Positions 24,759 through 34,018 of a stretch of 64,000 nt of DNA are shown here, one piece after another; position 1 is the stretch's first letter, and the number at the start of each line of letters is the position of its first letter. The DNA lies in NCBI RefSeq assembly GCF_014282275.1, contig NZ_VFIA01000025.1, positions 29,795 through 93,794 on the forward strand. Reading direction: 5' to 3'. The position numbers and the translations under genes are program-made. The notes below the pieces were generated by a model, which was not told where the DNA came from, searched no databases, and worked only from the letters and a program-made list of their open reading frames with translations. Origin of the DNA: Spirosoma utsteinense (GTDB lineage Bacteria; Bacteroidota; Bacteroidia; Cytophagales; Spirosomataceae).

Positions 24759-26567
24759 TTACTGCTCCATGGCTTCAAAATACTGTTTCAGCTTAGCGGC
24801 CCGGTCTTTCCCTACGATCTCTGCTACTTCGTCTAGTGAAGCCTCGCGGATTTTGGTAACGCCTTTAAAGTGCTTCAATAACTTGGCCGCTGTTTTTTTG
24901 CCAACACCGTCTACACTCTCCAACTCGCTGATGAGGCTATTTCGGCTACGTTTATCCCTATGGTAGGTGATAGCAAACCGGTGAGCTTCATCCCGGATAC
25001 GTTGGATTAGTTTGAGCGATTCCGACTTTTTATCGATGTACAAAGGCAGATTGTCTTCCGGGAAATAGATCTCCTCCAGCCGTTTTGCGATGCCGATGAT
25101 GGGCACTTTTCCGTAAAGGTCGAGGGCTTTGAGCGCATCACAGGCCGCGCTGAGCTGGCCTTTACCGCCATCAATAACAATCAGGTCGGGTAAGCCCGTA
25201 GCTTCTTCCAACACACGGCTATACCGACGTGTAACGACTTCGTACATGCTGGCGAAGTCGTTGGGACCGATCACTGTTTTTATGGAGTAGTGTCGATATT
25301 CTTTATTGGCGGGCTTTCCACCAACAAAGCAGACCATTGCCGATACAGGGTTGGTACCCTGAATATTGGAGTTATCGAAGCATTCTATGCGGTTAGGCAG
25401 CGATTTTAGCTGTAAATCTTTTTTTAGCGTAATGAGCACCCGGTCCTTTTTGCTGGCACTGGCCGTAGCTTCGGCGGCTGCCCGTTCCTGGCGTTCCCGC
25501 CGGAAGTACAGTACGTTTTTCAACGACATGTCCAGCAATTTACGCTTGTCGCCAATCTGCGGAATAGTCACCTCCGCCTGTAAATCGATATCGAGCGGTA
25601 TGTTCGTGATGATCTCCTTCGCGTTGCTACCGTATTGTCCCCTGAATTCGATGATCATCATGGCCAGCAAATCAGGGTCGCTCTCGTCGAGTTTCTTCTT
25701 GATTTCAACGGTATGGGCCTGTACAATGGTGCCGTTGACAACTTTCATGAAGTTGACATAAGCGGCTGTTTCGTCGGAGGCAATCGAGAAAACATCGGCG
25801 TCGGCAATTTTTGGGTTTACAACCGTCGATTTGCTCTGGAAGCGCTGCAGCACATCCATCTTATCTTTAAAGGTCTGGGCCTGCTCGAAGGCCAGTTCAC
25901 CGGCTGCTTCCACCATTCGCCCCCGAAAATAATCCTGCGCGGGTTTCAGGTTTCCTTTCAGAATGTGGTGAACTTGCTCAATATCTTTATTGTACTCTTG
26001 TTCGGCCTGTTTACCCTCGCAGGGCCCTTTACAATTGCCGATGTGGTATTCCAGGCAGACCTTGTATTTGCCAGCCTGGATGTTCTCCGGGGCAAGATTG
26101 TAATTGCAGGTACGGATCGTGAACAACTGGCTGAACATGTCCAGCACCGTGTACATAGGCTTTAAATTGGCAAAGGGTCCATAAAATGTGCCTTGTTTAC
26201 GATCGATGCGCCGGGTGGTAATAACCCGTGGAAAATGTTCATTGGTGACACAAACGAATGGGTACGTTTTGTCGTCACGCAGCAAAATATTGAACTTTGG
26301 CAGGTACCGCTTAATGAGCTGATTTTCCAGCAATAGCGCATCGAATTCGGTATTGACAATAGTGAACTCGATCTTACGTATCTGACTTACAAGTCGCAAT
26401 GTTTTCCGATCGTGGCCCTTCGAGTTAGTAAAGTAGCTGCCAACGCGGTTTTTCAGATCTTTGGCTTTACCAACATAGATCACTTCACCCGATGCATCGA
26501 AATAGCGGTAAACCCCCGGTTCGTGCGGTACCTTGGCGAGTTCTTTTTTGTGGTCGAATTCCGGCAT
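24759..26567 (-). CDS. uvrC: Excinuclease ABC subunit C (UvrC)
   Basis: The start is placed at ATG 26567 (MPEFDHKKELAKVPHEPGVY), which begins exactly where UvrC proteins begin; an upstream extension to 26615 is hydrophobic and unlike the family. The 602-residue protein has the GIY-YIG nuclease domain (GVYRYFDASGEVIYVGKAKDLKNRV), a Cys-containing linker (CLEYHIGNCKGPCEGK), a UvrB-binding region, the RNase H-like nuclease domain (RIECFDNSNIQGTNPVSAMVCF and PDLIVIDGGKGQLSAA) and a C-terminal helix-hairpin-helix (LESVDGVGKKTAAKLLKHF). It makes both incisions in nucleotide excision repair. It is the last gene of the minus-strand group with PBP1A and PorW/SprE. Confidence 0.97.
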   Translation of the reverse strand: MPEFDHKKELAKVPHEPGVYRYFDASGEVIYVGKAKDLKNRVGSYFTNSKGHDRKTLRLVSQIRKIEFTIVNTEFDALLLENQLIKRYLPKFNILLRDDKTYPFVCVTNEHFPRVITTRRIDRKQGTFYGPFANLKPMYTVLDMFSQLFTIRTCNYNLAPENIQAGKYKVCLEYHIGNCKGPCEGKQAEQEYNKDIEQVHHILKGNLKPAQDYFRGRMVEAAGELAFEQAQTFKDKMDVLQRFQSKSTVVNPKIADADVFSIASDETAAYVNFMKVVNGTIVQAHTVEIKKKLDESDPDLLAMMIIEFRGQYGSNAKEIITNIPLDIDLQAEVTIPQIGDKRKLLDMSLKNVLYFRRERQERAAAEATASASKKDRVLITLKKDLQLKSLPNRIECFDNSNIQGTNPVSAMVCFVGGKPANKEYRHYSIKTVIGPNDFASMYEVVTRRYSRVLEEATGLPDLIVIDGGKGQLSAACDALKALDLYGKVPIIGIAKRLEEIYFPEDNLPLYIDKKSESLKLIQRIRDEAHRFAITYHRDKRSRNSLISELESVDGVGKKTAAKLLKHFKGVTKIREASLDEVAEIVGKDRAAKLKQYFEAMEQ

Positions 26568-26735
26568 AGTTATGTATAGGAAACAGCACACGGACAACAG
26601 GAAAAGGATAGACACACGCTGACGCTTTCGTGAAAATCTGTCCTCCTTCTATTATCCGCGAGCTGTATTTCTTAACAAATGACAGGCGGTAAAGGTTGCT
26701 GTAGACGGCTACTTCAAGCCCGCTAAGCGCTTGTT

Positions 26736-29090
26736 TTATTGAAGAATTTCTTCTTCATCTTCCGGTACAACTTTGGGTGGAATATACCGTTGCGAAGAGT
26801 CTATATGGTAACCGCCACAGTCGATCTTGAAGTTGTTGGGTTTTCGAAATGGCTCAGGACGATACTGGGTCAGCGAGGGATCTTTGTAGATCTTCTGCAT
26901 GTACATAGCCCAGGCAGGCATAGCCATGCGCCCCCCTTGTCCTAGCTCGATGGTACGGAAGTGAATGGGGCGATCGTCGCCACCAACCCACAGGCCCGAC
27001 ACCAGGTGCTGGGTCATGCCCATGAACCAGGCATCTGAATAGTTTGATGTTGTTCCTGTTTTAGCGGCTATTTCGTTGCCGCCTTCCAGCAGTTTGTATT
27101 GTGTTCGCAGGCGCTGGGCTGTACCATTGGGTTCCTCAACGGCCCCTCGCATAAGATGGAGCATTTCATAGGCCCGATTGGCGCTAATCACCTGATTGGC
27201 ATCTGGGGTGAAGTTTTTAAGCACATTACCATCTTTGTCGGTAATCCGAACAAGCATCATGGGCCGAACCCGGGTGCCACCATTGGCAAACGCGCAGTAG
27301 GCCGCCACCATTTCATACACCGATACATCGCCTGTTCCAAGGCAGAGCGTAGGGTTATTGGGCAGGTCTTTACTCTGAATGCCCATATCCTGGGCGTACT
27401 TGATGACAGCAGCCGCACGGGTTTTTTTGATCAGCTGCGCGCTGACGGTGTTTATCGACTGTCCTAACGCTTCCCGTAACGATAAGCTTTGGCCACTGTA
27501 GCGGCCGGTGGAGTTCTTGGGCATCCATGGTGGACCATTGTTGTTGTCTTCCCCATGGGCGAAAACAGTAGGCCGGTCGACAACGTGGCTACAAGGCGTC
27601 ACAAAACCCTGATCCATGGCTGTGAGGTAAACGAACGGTTTGAAGGTAGAACCCGGCTGGCGTCGGCTCTGGCGCACGTGATCAAATTTCATGTGTTTGA
27701 AATTGATTCCACCAACCCACGCTTTGACGTAGCCTGAACGGGGGTCCATCGACATAAAGCCTGTATTGAGCAACCGTTTGTAGTACCGAATAGAGTCCAT
27801 GGGGCTCATGGTCGTGTCTTTCTCATTACGGGTGCCACCATACACGAACACTTTCATCTTCGACGGCTTCGCCATATCGCGCCAGATCGCCTTTTCGTCA
27901 CTGCCGTATTCCGCTTTCAACTGCTTGTAACGAGCTGTTTGCTTGGCTCTTGATTCGATAAAGCCCGGAATTTCCTGATACTTTTTCGTCTTCGGGTTTT
28001 TCTGTACCCATGGATTCCGACCGCGCCAGTGTTCATAAAACTTCTTTTGCTGGTCACGCATATTGTTCATCACGGCCTCTTCAGCATAAGCCTGCATCCG
28101 CGAGTCGATGGTGGTATATATTTTCAGACCGCTTGTATAAAGATCCAGATCGGCGTCATTTTCTTCATTGTACTGTTTGATCCACCGCTTAATGTCGTCG
28201 CGGATCACCGAGCGGAAGTAAGCCGCCATACCTGTATTCTGGTTCTCGATGCTGAAGTCGAGCTTCAGGGGCTTACTCTTGTAAGCAGCAAATTGCTCAT
28301 CGGTCAGGAACTTGTATTTCCGCATCTGCCCCAGCACCACATTGCGCCGGTTTACGGTTCGTTCTTCAAACAGGCGGGGGTTATAGAGGGTTGGATTTTT
28401 CAGCATACCAACGAGCAGAGCCGCTTCTTCAACGTTCAGGCTCCAGGGTTCTTTGCCGAAATAAGTTTTGGCGGCTGTTTTGATGCCATAGGTATTGTTG
28501 CCGAAGGAAACCGTGTTGAGGTACATCATCATGACCTCCTGCTTGGTGTAATTACGCTCCAGCCGTACGGCTAGAATCCACTCCTTGGTTTTTGAAATGA
28601 TCGTTTTCAGGAGTGGGACATTACCCAGTGCTCCACGTAGCTCCTCTTGCCGGGTATCGAAGAGGTTCTTGGCCGTCTGCTGTGTCAGTGTACTGCCTCC
28701 CCCGGAACTGGACACGTTCTGGAACGAAAGTACACCTGTTACGGCGCGAAAAAGGGCACGGGGGTCAATGCCGGAATGCTTCACGAAGCGGGCATCTTCG
28801 GTTGCCAGCAGAGCCGATACGATGTTTGGCGACACCTGCGATATTTCGACCGGTGTTCGGTTTTCAACGTAGTATTTTCCTAACAGTTGATTATCGGCTG
28901 TATATACTTCTGATGCTTCTTCACTTTTAGGATTTTCGAGCGCTTTCAGGTTTGGCATTCCCCCAAAAAGCCAGAAAAAGTTGTAGCTGACAGCCAGTAC
29001 ATAAAAAACCAGCAGGGCAATACCAAGCAGTGAAAACTGCCAAAGTTTCTTTATTAAGGTCCGGTAGGTACCGGCAGCAAATTCAATCAT
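26736..29090 (-). CDS. Penicillin-binding protein 1A (bifunctional transglycosylase/transpeptidase)
   Basis: The 784-residue protein has a short cytosolic tail, one membrane helix (QFSLLGIALLVFYVLAVSYNFFWLF) and a GT51 domain: LLATEDARFVKHSGIDPRALFRA holds the catalytic Glu, followed by GGGSTLTQQTAKNLF and KEWILAVRLERNYTKQEVMMMYLN. The transpeptidase domain has SxxK in RQPGSTFKPFVYLTAM, SxN in ALGQSINTVSAQL, and KTG in AAKTGTTSNYSDAWF. It polymerises and cross-links peptidoglycan. The order PorW/SprE, PBP1A, uvrC is co-directional, with gaps of 79 and 168 bp, so co-transcription is possible but not certain. Confidence 0.95.
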   Translation of the reverse strand: MIEFAAGTYRTLIKKLWQFSLLGIALLVFYVLAVSYNFFWLFGGMPNLKALENPKSEEASEVYTADNQLLGKYYVENRTPVEISQVSPNIVSALLATEDARFVKHSGIDPRALFRAVTGVLSFQNVSSSGGGSTLTQQTAKNLFDTRQEELRGALGNVPLLKTIISKTKEWILAVRLERNYTKQEVMMMYLNTVSFGNNTYGIKTAAKTYFGKEPWSLNVEEAALLVGMLKNPTLYNPRLFEERTVNRRNVVLGQMRKYKFLTDEQFAAYKSKPLKLDFSIENQNTGMAAYFRSVIRDDIKRWIKQYNEENDADLDLYTSGLKIYTTIDSRMQAYAEEAVMNNMRDQQKKFYEHWRGRNPWVQKNPKTKKYQEIPGFIESRAKQTARYKQLKAEYGSDEKAIWRDMAKPSKMKVFVYGGTRNEKDTTMSPMDSIRYYKRLLNTGFMSMDPRSGYVKAWVGGINFKHMKFDHVRQSRRQPGSTFKPFVYLTAMDQGFVTPCSHVVDRPTVFAHGEDNNNGPPWMPKNSTGRYSGQSLSLREALGQSINTVSAQLIKKTRAAAVIKYAQDMGIQSKDLPNNPTLCLGTGDVSVYEMVAAYCAFANGGTRVRPMMLVRITDKDGNVLKNFTPDANQVISANRAYEMLHLMRGAVEEPNGTAQRLRTQYKLLEGGNEIAAKTGTTSNYSDAWFMGMTQHLVSGLWVGGDDRPIHFRTIELGQGGRMAMPAWAMYMQKIYKDPSLTQYRPEPFRKPNNFKIDCGGYHIDSSQRYIPPKVVPEDEEEILQ

Positions 29091-29169
29091 CGTGAACTAA
29101 TGATGAACAACGAATGATATATGACAACCAGTAAGGCGTTTATCAAGTACCACTCCCTGTTAGTAAAAT

Positions 29170-31416
29170 TCATTTTATGTTTGCCGTTGGATGGTTAGCT
29201 GCGGCCTGCATTTCCCGCGCACGGGGCAACAATTTACTGGCTGGGTAATCGCGCATAAATTCATTCAGCACCTGCCGGTAAACGTCAACGCCTTTTAAAC
29301 GCCCAATCAGCATGACCCGTAATAAAGCTAGCTTGTCTTCTACCTGCGTACCCGAAAAGGAACCTGCTGCGTTTTCGGCACGGGCCAGGGCTTCTGTCAG
29401 GTTGTTCGCTTTGTAAAGCTCATAAATAGCGGTGTAAATCCGCTGTGCCTGTGCTTCAGAATCGGTGGACTGAGCAACGGCGCGGCCCGATAGCCGGGCA
29501 TATGAGGTATTCGGATACTCAGCCAACAGTTTATCTTTCCAGTTCGACGCTTTTCCCAACTGCTCATTCGACAGGTGAAGCAGGTAGTACACTTCCGGTT
29601 TTGGGAGCGTATTGGGGTATCGAACCAGTAACTGTTCGAAGGTTGGAATGGCATCCGCGGGTTGGTTCAACTGAAATTTATACAGTTTCCCCAGCTTGTA
29701 CAGCGCGTTTTCAATTCGCTGGTTTGCCTGCACCTGGGCTTCCCGGGTAAATGGAATTTGACTTCTCAGCGCATCTTTCTGCGCTTTCCGTCCCGTTTCA
29801 GGACCGGCTACTGACCCACGGCCATCATTAGTGGTTGGTAATGCCGCGTTTGGGTTGATGCCGTTAGCCGCAGAACCACCATTTAATGGGCTGTTCGTAG
29901 CCGCTACCGATTCGGATGATTCCTTACTGCTGCGTCGCCAGTTGTCTTCGAGCTGCCGATTACCCCAACGCACGGAAAACTCCTGGCGACCCTGGCTAAG
30001 CGCTACCGGGTTGTATAGTACCCAGCGTTCGTTCGGAGGGAGGGTTGAGTTTGTTGCCCCTGCTACGGCGTTGAAGTTGCCAGCCGATGCGCGTTCTACA
30101 ATCTGTTGCGCGAGGGCAGCCTGTTCTTTGTCTTCCTTTTCCCGTTTCGTAATCACACCCTCCAGTACTTTGTCGAGCGCGGCTGGTTCCAGTTGGGCCA
30201 GCGTCAGCAAACTGTCGTCCGTCCGGATCGTGTTCCGGTACTCAACAAACTCATCAAGCGTTTTTTTACGGGTTACTGCCGCTGCATAGTCGGGCGATTG
30301 TTTCGGTAAGAGCGCCAGCGCACTGTCGTAGTACACTTTTGCTTTTGGATAATCAGCTTTCTTCTCAAAATAAAGTCGGCCAATTTCCTGATAGGTGAAG
30401 GGTACCTGTGTCGTGTTAGCACCCGCTGCCTGGATTGACTGGCTGTATAACCGTATTGCCTGATCGATTCGGCCGCTGCGTGCTTCGAGCAAGCCCATCG
30501 TAAAATAAATCTTGTCTTTAAGATCCGCGTTTTTGCGGTCATTGAGCATGGTCTCAAAGGTTGCAACCGACTGCGCTACCCGCTTCTGGTCGCCCGTGAG
30601 GCCATTGCTCTGGATAGCGTATAAATTAGCGTAGAAAGACTGATCGTAGGTGGGGCGGGCACGAAGCACCTCCCGATACTGATCGACTGCTTTATTTGGC
30701 TGGCCGATGAGGTCATATAGTTGCCCGGCAATAAGATGCAGGCGGGCCGTGGATTCCCCCTTTTTTAACACAGGAAAGGTAGCGTCCAGAATGCCCACGG
30801 CCGTAACATATTCTCCTTTCCGTTGGTGCAGATAGGCTTTTGTCAGGTAAAACGTGCGGGTGTTAACCTTATTGAGTGGCTGGGTGCGTAGGTACTCCGC
30901 TACGTTGAGTGCGTTAGGGTAATCGCCTGCTTCCACATAAGCCCGCATCAGGCCAACGAGTGCTTCGTGTTTATCGTTTTCATCGGTGCCTTTGGTATTT
31001 ACATATTTGAAGACTTCGATGGCGTTGGGTAAATCCTGTTTAAGCAACCGTGCCCGACCGATCAGCGTATACGAATTGTCAACCCATTTGCTATTCTGAT
31101 GCCGCTCAGGAACGAGCGACGCTTTTTTTATGGCATCGTCCAACTGCGGCTTTACCGGCAAAACGAGCATCGAATCGACTGGCAGAAGAATGGGCAGGAG
31201 TTGATTGTAATTTTCCTGACGGGTTTTGAAAAGTATCTGTTCCGCTGCGTCAATCTGATCGCGGGCTATAATGTAAGCGTTGAAATGGGCATTGAGGTTA
31301 TGATACCCCTTACTAATGGGCCTCGTACTGTACTGTGAGCACGAAATCAGTCCCCCGGTCAATGAAGCAAGGACCGTCAATACCAGAAATGAGCGGTTAG
31401 GGAAATAGCGGGACAT
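29170..31416 (-). CDS. TPR lipoprotein, PorW/SprE-like T9SS component
   Basis: The start is set at ATG 31416 (MSRYFPNRSFLVLTVLASL), with a lipobox of GLISC (Cys26); 748 residues. The mature N-terminus, SKGYHNLNAHFNAYIIARDQIDAAEQ, resembles the diagnostic start of SprE/PorW. Several tetratricopeptide repeats follow, for instance YTLIGRARLLKQDLPNAIEVFKYVN, LVGLMRAYVEAGDYPNALNVAEYL and HLIAGQLYDLIGQPNKAVDQYREVL. A low-complexity stretch lies around residues 510-560, then further TPRs. PorW/SprE is needed for T9SS assembly and gliding. It lies about 4.5 kb from the porP-gldN operon, on the opposite strand. Assignment is from motif memory; SprE homologues can be longer. Confidence 0.8.
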   Translation of the reverse strand: MSRYFPNRSFLVLTVLASLTGGLISCSQYSTRPISKGYHNLNAHFNAYIIARDQIDAAEQILFKTRQENYNQLLPILLPVDSMLVLPVKPQLDDAIKKASLVPERHQNSKWVDNSYTLIGRARLLKQDLPNAIEVFKYVNTKGTDENDKHEALVGLMRAYVEAGDYPNALNVAEYLRTQPLNKVNTRTFYLTKAYLHQRKGEYVTAVGILDATFPVLKKGESTARLHLIAGQLYDLIGQPNKAVDQYREVLRARPTYDQSFYANLYAIQSNGLTGDQKRVAQSVATFETMLNDRKNADLKDKIYFTMGLLEARSGRIDQAIRLYSQSIQAAGANTTQVPFTYQEIGRLYFEKKADYPKAKVYYDSALALLPKQSPDYAAAVTRKKTLDEFVEYRNTIRTDDSLLTLAQLEPAALDKVLEGVITKREKEDKEQAALAQQIVERASAGNFNAVAGATNSTLPPNERWVLYNPVALSQGRQEFSVRWGNRQLEDNWRRSSKESSESVAATNSPLNGGSAANGINPNAALPTTNDGRGSVAGPETGRKAQKDALRSQIPFTREAQVQANQRIENALYKLGKLYKFQLNQPADAIPTFEQLLVRYPNTLPKPEVYYLLHLSNEQLGKASNWKDKLLAEYPNTSYARLSGRAVAQSTDSEAQAQRIYTAIYELYKANNLTEALARAENAAGSFSGTQVEDKLALLRVMLIGRLKGVDVYRQVLNEFMRDYPASKLLPRAREMQAAANHPTANIK

Positions 31417-31533
31417 TCGTAAATAACACGTGGGCACTCGTAATCAAAACGTTTAAGGCAGTGCTGGCCGTATGGAACGTTAGGCCAAATTAACGAATTT
31501 TGCGCTTCACATGGTATCAACCAGCCGAAATCT

Positions 31534-31806
31534 ATGGAAAACCTGCCTGATCAATCTGAAGAAAATCGTCCCGACAAGCTGGCGAAGCAAGATCTGCTGA
31601 AGCGTACTACAGAAAAGACGACCTCCTTTGCGCAATACAGCGGCATTGCGTTTCAAATGTTAGGGACCATTGGACTAGGTGTTTGGGCCGGGATGAAAAT
31701 CGATGAGTGGCAAAATAACCGTAGTCCCATCTGGACCATAATTCTGTCGTTAACAGCAATTGGTGCATCGCTTTACTTATTCATTCGCCAGCTTACCAAT
31801 AAATAG
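31534..31806 (+). CDS. atpZ: AtpZ/AtpI family protein
   Basis: The 90-residue protein has a charged N-terminus and two membrane helices (FAQYSGIAFQMLGTIGLGVWAGMKIDEW and PIWTIILSLTAIGASLYLFI), the AtpZ pattern. AtpZ and AtpI are associated with F-type ATP synthase, helping assemble the c-ring or transport Mg2+ or Ca2+. It is the first gene of the atp cluster; a repeat-filled gap of 196 bp separates it from the next gene. Confidence 0.85.
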   Translation: MENLPDQSEENRPDKLAKQDLLKRTTEKTTSFAQYSGIAFQMLGTIGLGVWAGMKIDEWQNNRSPIWTIILSLTAIGASLYLFIRQLTNK

Positions 31807-31812
31807 TCTTTT

Positions 31813-32001
31813 CAGTCGGTGAGTCTTGTCAGTCGGTGAGTCGATCAGTTGGTGAGTTGGTCAGTGGCTGATGCACACGTATTGCTCATGCACCACCAAC
31901 TGACCGACTCATTAACCGATCAACTGACCGACTCACCAACTGATCAACTCACCAACTGATCAACTCACCAACTGACCGACTCACTAACTGATCAACTGAT
32001 T
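31813..32001. repeat. Octamer tandem and inverted repeat in the atp operon
   Basis: Roughly four 16-bp units of the type CAGTCGGTGAGTCGAT run from 31813 to 31877. After a 17-bp spacer, the reverse complement units follow to 32001 as 8-bp modules such as ACTCACCA, ACTGATCA and ACTGACCG. The whole can fold into a large imperfect hairpin between atpZ and the atpI-like gene. Related fragments lie at 33487-33496 (AGTCGGTGAG) and 12310-12325 (CCAGTTGGTCAGTTA). Confidence 0.8.
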
Positions 32002-32002
32002 C

Positions 32003-32365
32003 ATGCTTCGGACAATACTATTTACGGCCGTGCTGGCGATTGCATTTTTCGTAGTTGACGAATATTATTCGGCATCCTGGCTACATCCCAAATGGAAAAT
32101 ATTGTTGGGCTTCTTTTTGAGCGTTTCGTTCCTGACTCATCGGCTGGTAACGACTGGTTTACAGGGTGATCGTGAGCGTTTTGTGCCTATGTACATGGCC
32201 TCGACCGTAGCCCGCCTGATACTGGGACTGGCCTTCATTGGATTTTTTCTGTTCCAGCAGGTCGATCAGCGCCGAGCCTTCGTTTTTAACTTTCTTGTAC
32301 TATATATATGTTATACAGGCTTTGAGATTTGGGCGCTTACCCGTAACTTGCGACGCGATTCGTAA
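32003..32365 (+). CDS. AtpI-like small membrane protein in the atp operon
   Basis: The 120-residue protein has four predicted helices: LRTILFTAVLAIAFFVVDEYY, WKILLGFFLSVSFLTHRLV, ASTVARLILGLAFIGFFLFQ and AFVFNFLVLYICYTGFEIWAL. Size and location between atpZ and atpB match the AtpI or subunit-I-like genes found here in Bacteroidota. Sequence similarity to AtpI is weak by eye, so the role is inferred from position. It begins just after the octamer repeat and ends 19 bp before atpB. Confidence 0.65.
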   Translation: MLRTILFTAVLAIAFFVVDEYYSASWLHPKWKILLGFFLSVSFLTHRLVTTGLQGDRERFVPMYMASTVARLILGLAFIGFFLFQQVDQRRAFVFNFLVLYICYTGFEIWALTRNLRRDS

Positions 32366-32384
32366 AAACGACCTGTCACATCAT

Positions 32385-33476
32385 ATGATACGTTCGGTTA
32401 TTAATAAGTTTTTGTTGGTTACGGCACTCGTTTTGAGTTCGTTAACATTGAGCCAGGCGCAGGAGCATGGCCACGAGGGCGAAGTGCCTGGTGAGAAAAA
32501 GAAATTTAACGTAGGTGATATGATCATGCACCACGTTAAAGATGAACACGGCTGGGAGTTGGCGCACGGCGTTACCATTCCCTTACCAGTGATTCTGTAT
32601 TCGGCTGATCGGGGCGTTGAAGTATTTTCTTCGTCGCGGCTGGCGCATGACCAAACCTACAACGGGTACAAGCAGGAGCACGGTAAAATTCACCGGGTGA
32701 ACGAAGCAGGCCAGGAAGTAGAAGGCGCTAAGGTGTACGACTTCTCGATCACCAAGAACGTGGCTTCGCTGCTGTTGAGCGCTATTATTCTGCTGACTCT
32801 GTTTCCTGCCGTTAGTCGGGGCTATGCCCGCAACAAAGGCAAGGCACCTAAAGGAGTTCAGTCGCTTCTGGAGCCGATCATTCTGTTTGTACGGGATGAA
32901 ATTGCCAAGCCAAGCATTGGACCCAGATACGGAAAGTACCTGCCCTATCTGCTGACGTTATTCTTTTTTATCCTGGTCAACAACCTGCTGGGCCTGTTGC
33001 CTGGCGCGGCTAACCTGACGGGTAACATTGCGGTTACGCTGGTATTGGCTGTCATCACCTTCCTGATTGTGTCGTTCAGTGGGAACAAGCATTACTGGAT
33101 GCACATCGTAAAACCAACGGGTGTACCCATTGCGCTGTTACCGATTATGATTCCGGTTGAGATTATTGGTTTGTTCATGAAACCACTGTCGCTGATGATC
33201 CGGTTGTTCGCTAACATCACGGCCGGCCACATCATTATCCTGAGCTTGCTGAGCCTTATTTTCCTGGCTAACAGCCTGGCTAGTGCCACAACCAGTCTGG
33301 CGATCAGCCCGGTTGTGTTGGCGTTTACCCTGTTTCTGAGTTTGATTGAATTACTGGTGGCATTCCTGCAGGCGTTCATTTTTACGTTGCTGACGGCTAT
33401 GTACATTGGTAGCGCCGTAGAAGACCATCACGAAGCCGATCATGGTATCGGTTACGAAGGGTCGGAGGTCCACTAA
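32385..33476 (+). CDS. atpB: F0F1 ATP synthase subunit a
   Basis: The start is ATG 32385, which opens a signal-like segment (MIRSVINKFLLVTALVLSSLTLSQAQ), giving 363 residues; the frame is open upstream inside the previous gene but has no family features. A long, His-rich periplasmic N-terminal part is common in Bacteroidota a-subunits. The conserved core is LLEPIILFVRDEIAKPSIG, LFFFILVNNLLGLLPG, LSLMIRLFANITAGHII (the essential proton-path Arg) and LSLIELLVAFLQAFIFTLLTAMYIG. It forms the proton half-channels of F0. The tail EDHHEADHGIGYEGSEVH is His-rich. Confidence 0.95.
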   Translation: MIRSVINKFLLVTALVLSSLTLSQAQEHGHEGEVPGEKKKFNVGDMIMHHVKDEHGWELAHGVTIPLPVILYSADRGVEVFSSSRLAHDQTYNGYKQEHGKIHRVNEAGQEVEGAKVYDFSITKNVASLLLSAIILLTLFPAVSRGYARNKGKAPKGVQSLLEPIILFVRDEIAKPSIGPRYGKYLPYLLTLFFFILVNNLLGLLPGAANLTGNIAVTLVLAVITFLIVSFSGNKHYWMHIVKPTGVPIALLPIMIPVEIIGLFMKPLSLMIRLFANITAGHIIILSLLSLIFLANSLASATTSLAISPVVLAFTLFLSLIELLVAFLQAFIFTLLTAMYIGSAVEDHHEADHGIGYEGSEVH

Positions 33477-33572
33477 GGTGAAGCCGTTGAGTAGTCGGTG
33501 AGATAGAGTCGCTCGCTGACTGGCCAACTGTTTGACTAATTACTGTTTTGCAATCTTTTGTTTCACTAATAA

Positions 33573-33845
<273 letters not shown>

Positions 33846-33927
33846 TCTGGCCTGGAACCGGTAGCAATGTGTTTGAGTAGGCCGACTACATTAGGTGTTG
33901 GCATCACTACTCGCTGATTTATTCGGA

Positions 33928-33965
33928 AATGCCTGCCCGTTTGGGGTCGCCGGTGGGCGGGCATT
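33928..33965 (+). other. GC-rich stem-loop between atpE and atpF
   Basis: AATGCCTGCCC (33928-33938) pairs with GGGCGGGCATT (33955-33965), 11 bp with one G-U pair and a 16-base loop. No T-run follows, so it is unlikely to be a terminator. Because c is needed in many copies, a stability or processing hairpin at the atpE 3' end is plausible. Confidence 0.6.
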
Positions 33966-34018
33966 CTCCAACAAAAGATTGATCCAATACCTGGACATAC
34001 ATAAAATAATTCACTCGC

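Noticed and set aside
25635..26165. 176-codon plus-strand frame inside uvrC
   Set aside because: uvrC is unambiguous on the minus strand; this is a compositional shadow.
31813..32001. Repeat array that could be mistaken for CRISPR
   Set aside because: Units are 8-16 bp, have no unique spacers of 26-72 bp, switch orientation halfway and have no cas genes nearby.
32238..32384. N-terminal extension of atpB inside the previous gene
   Set aside because: It lacks a-subunit features; the signal-like segment starts at ATG 32385.
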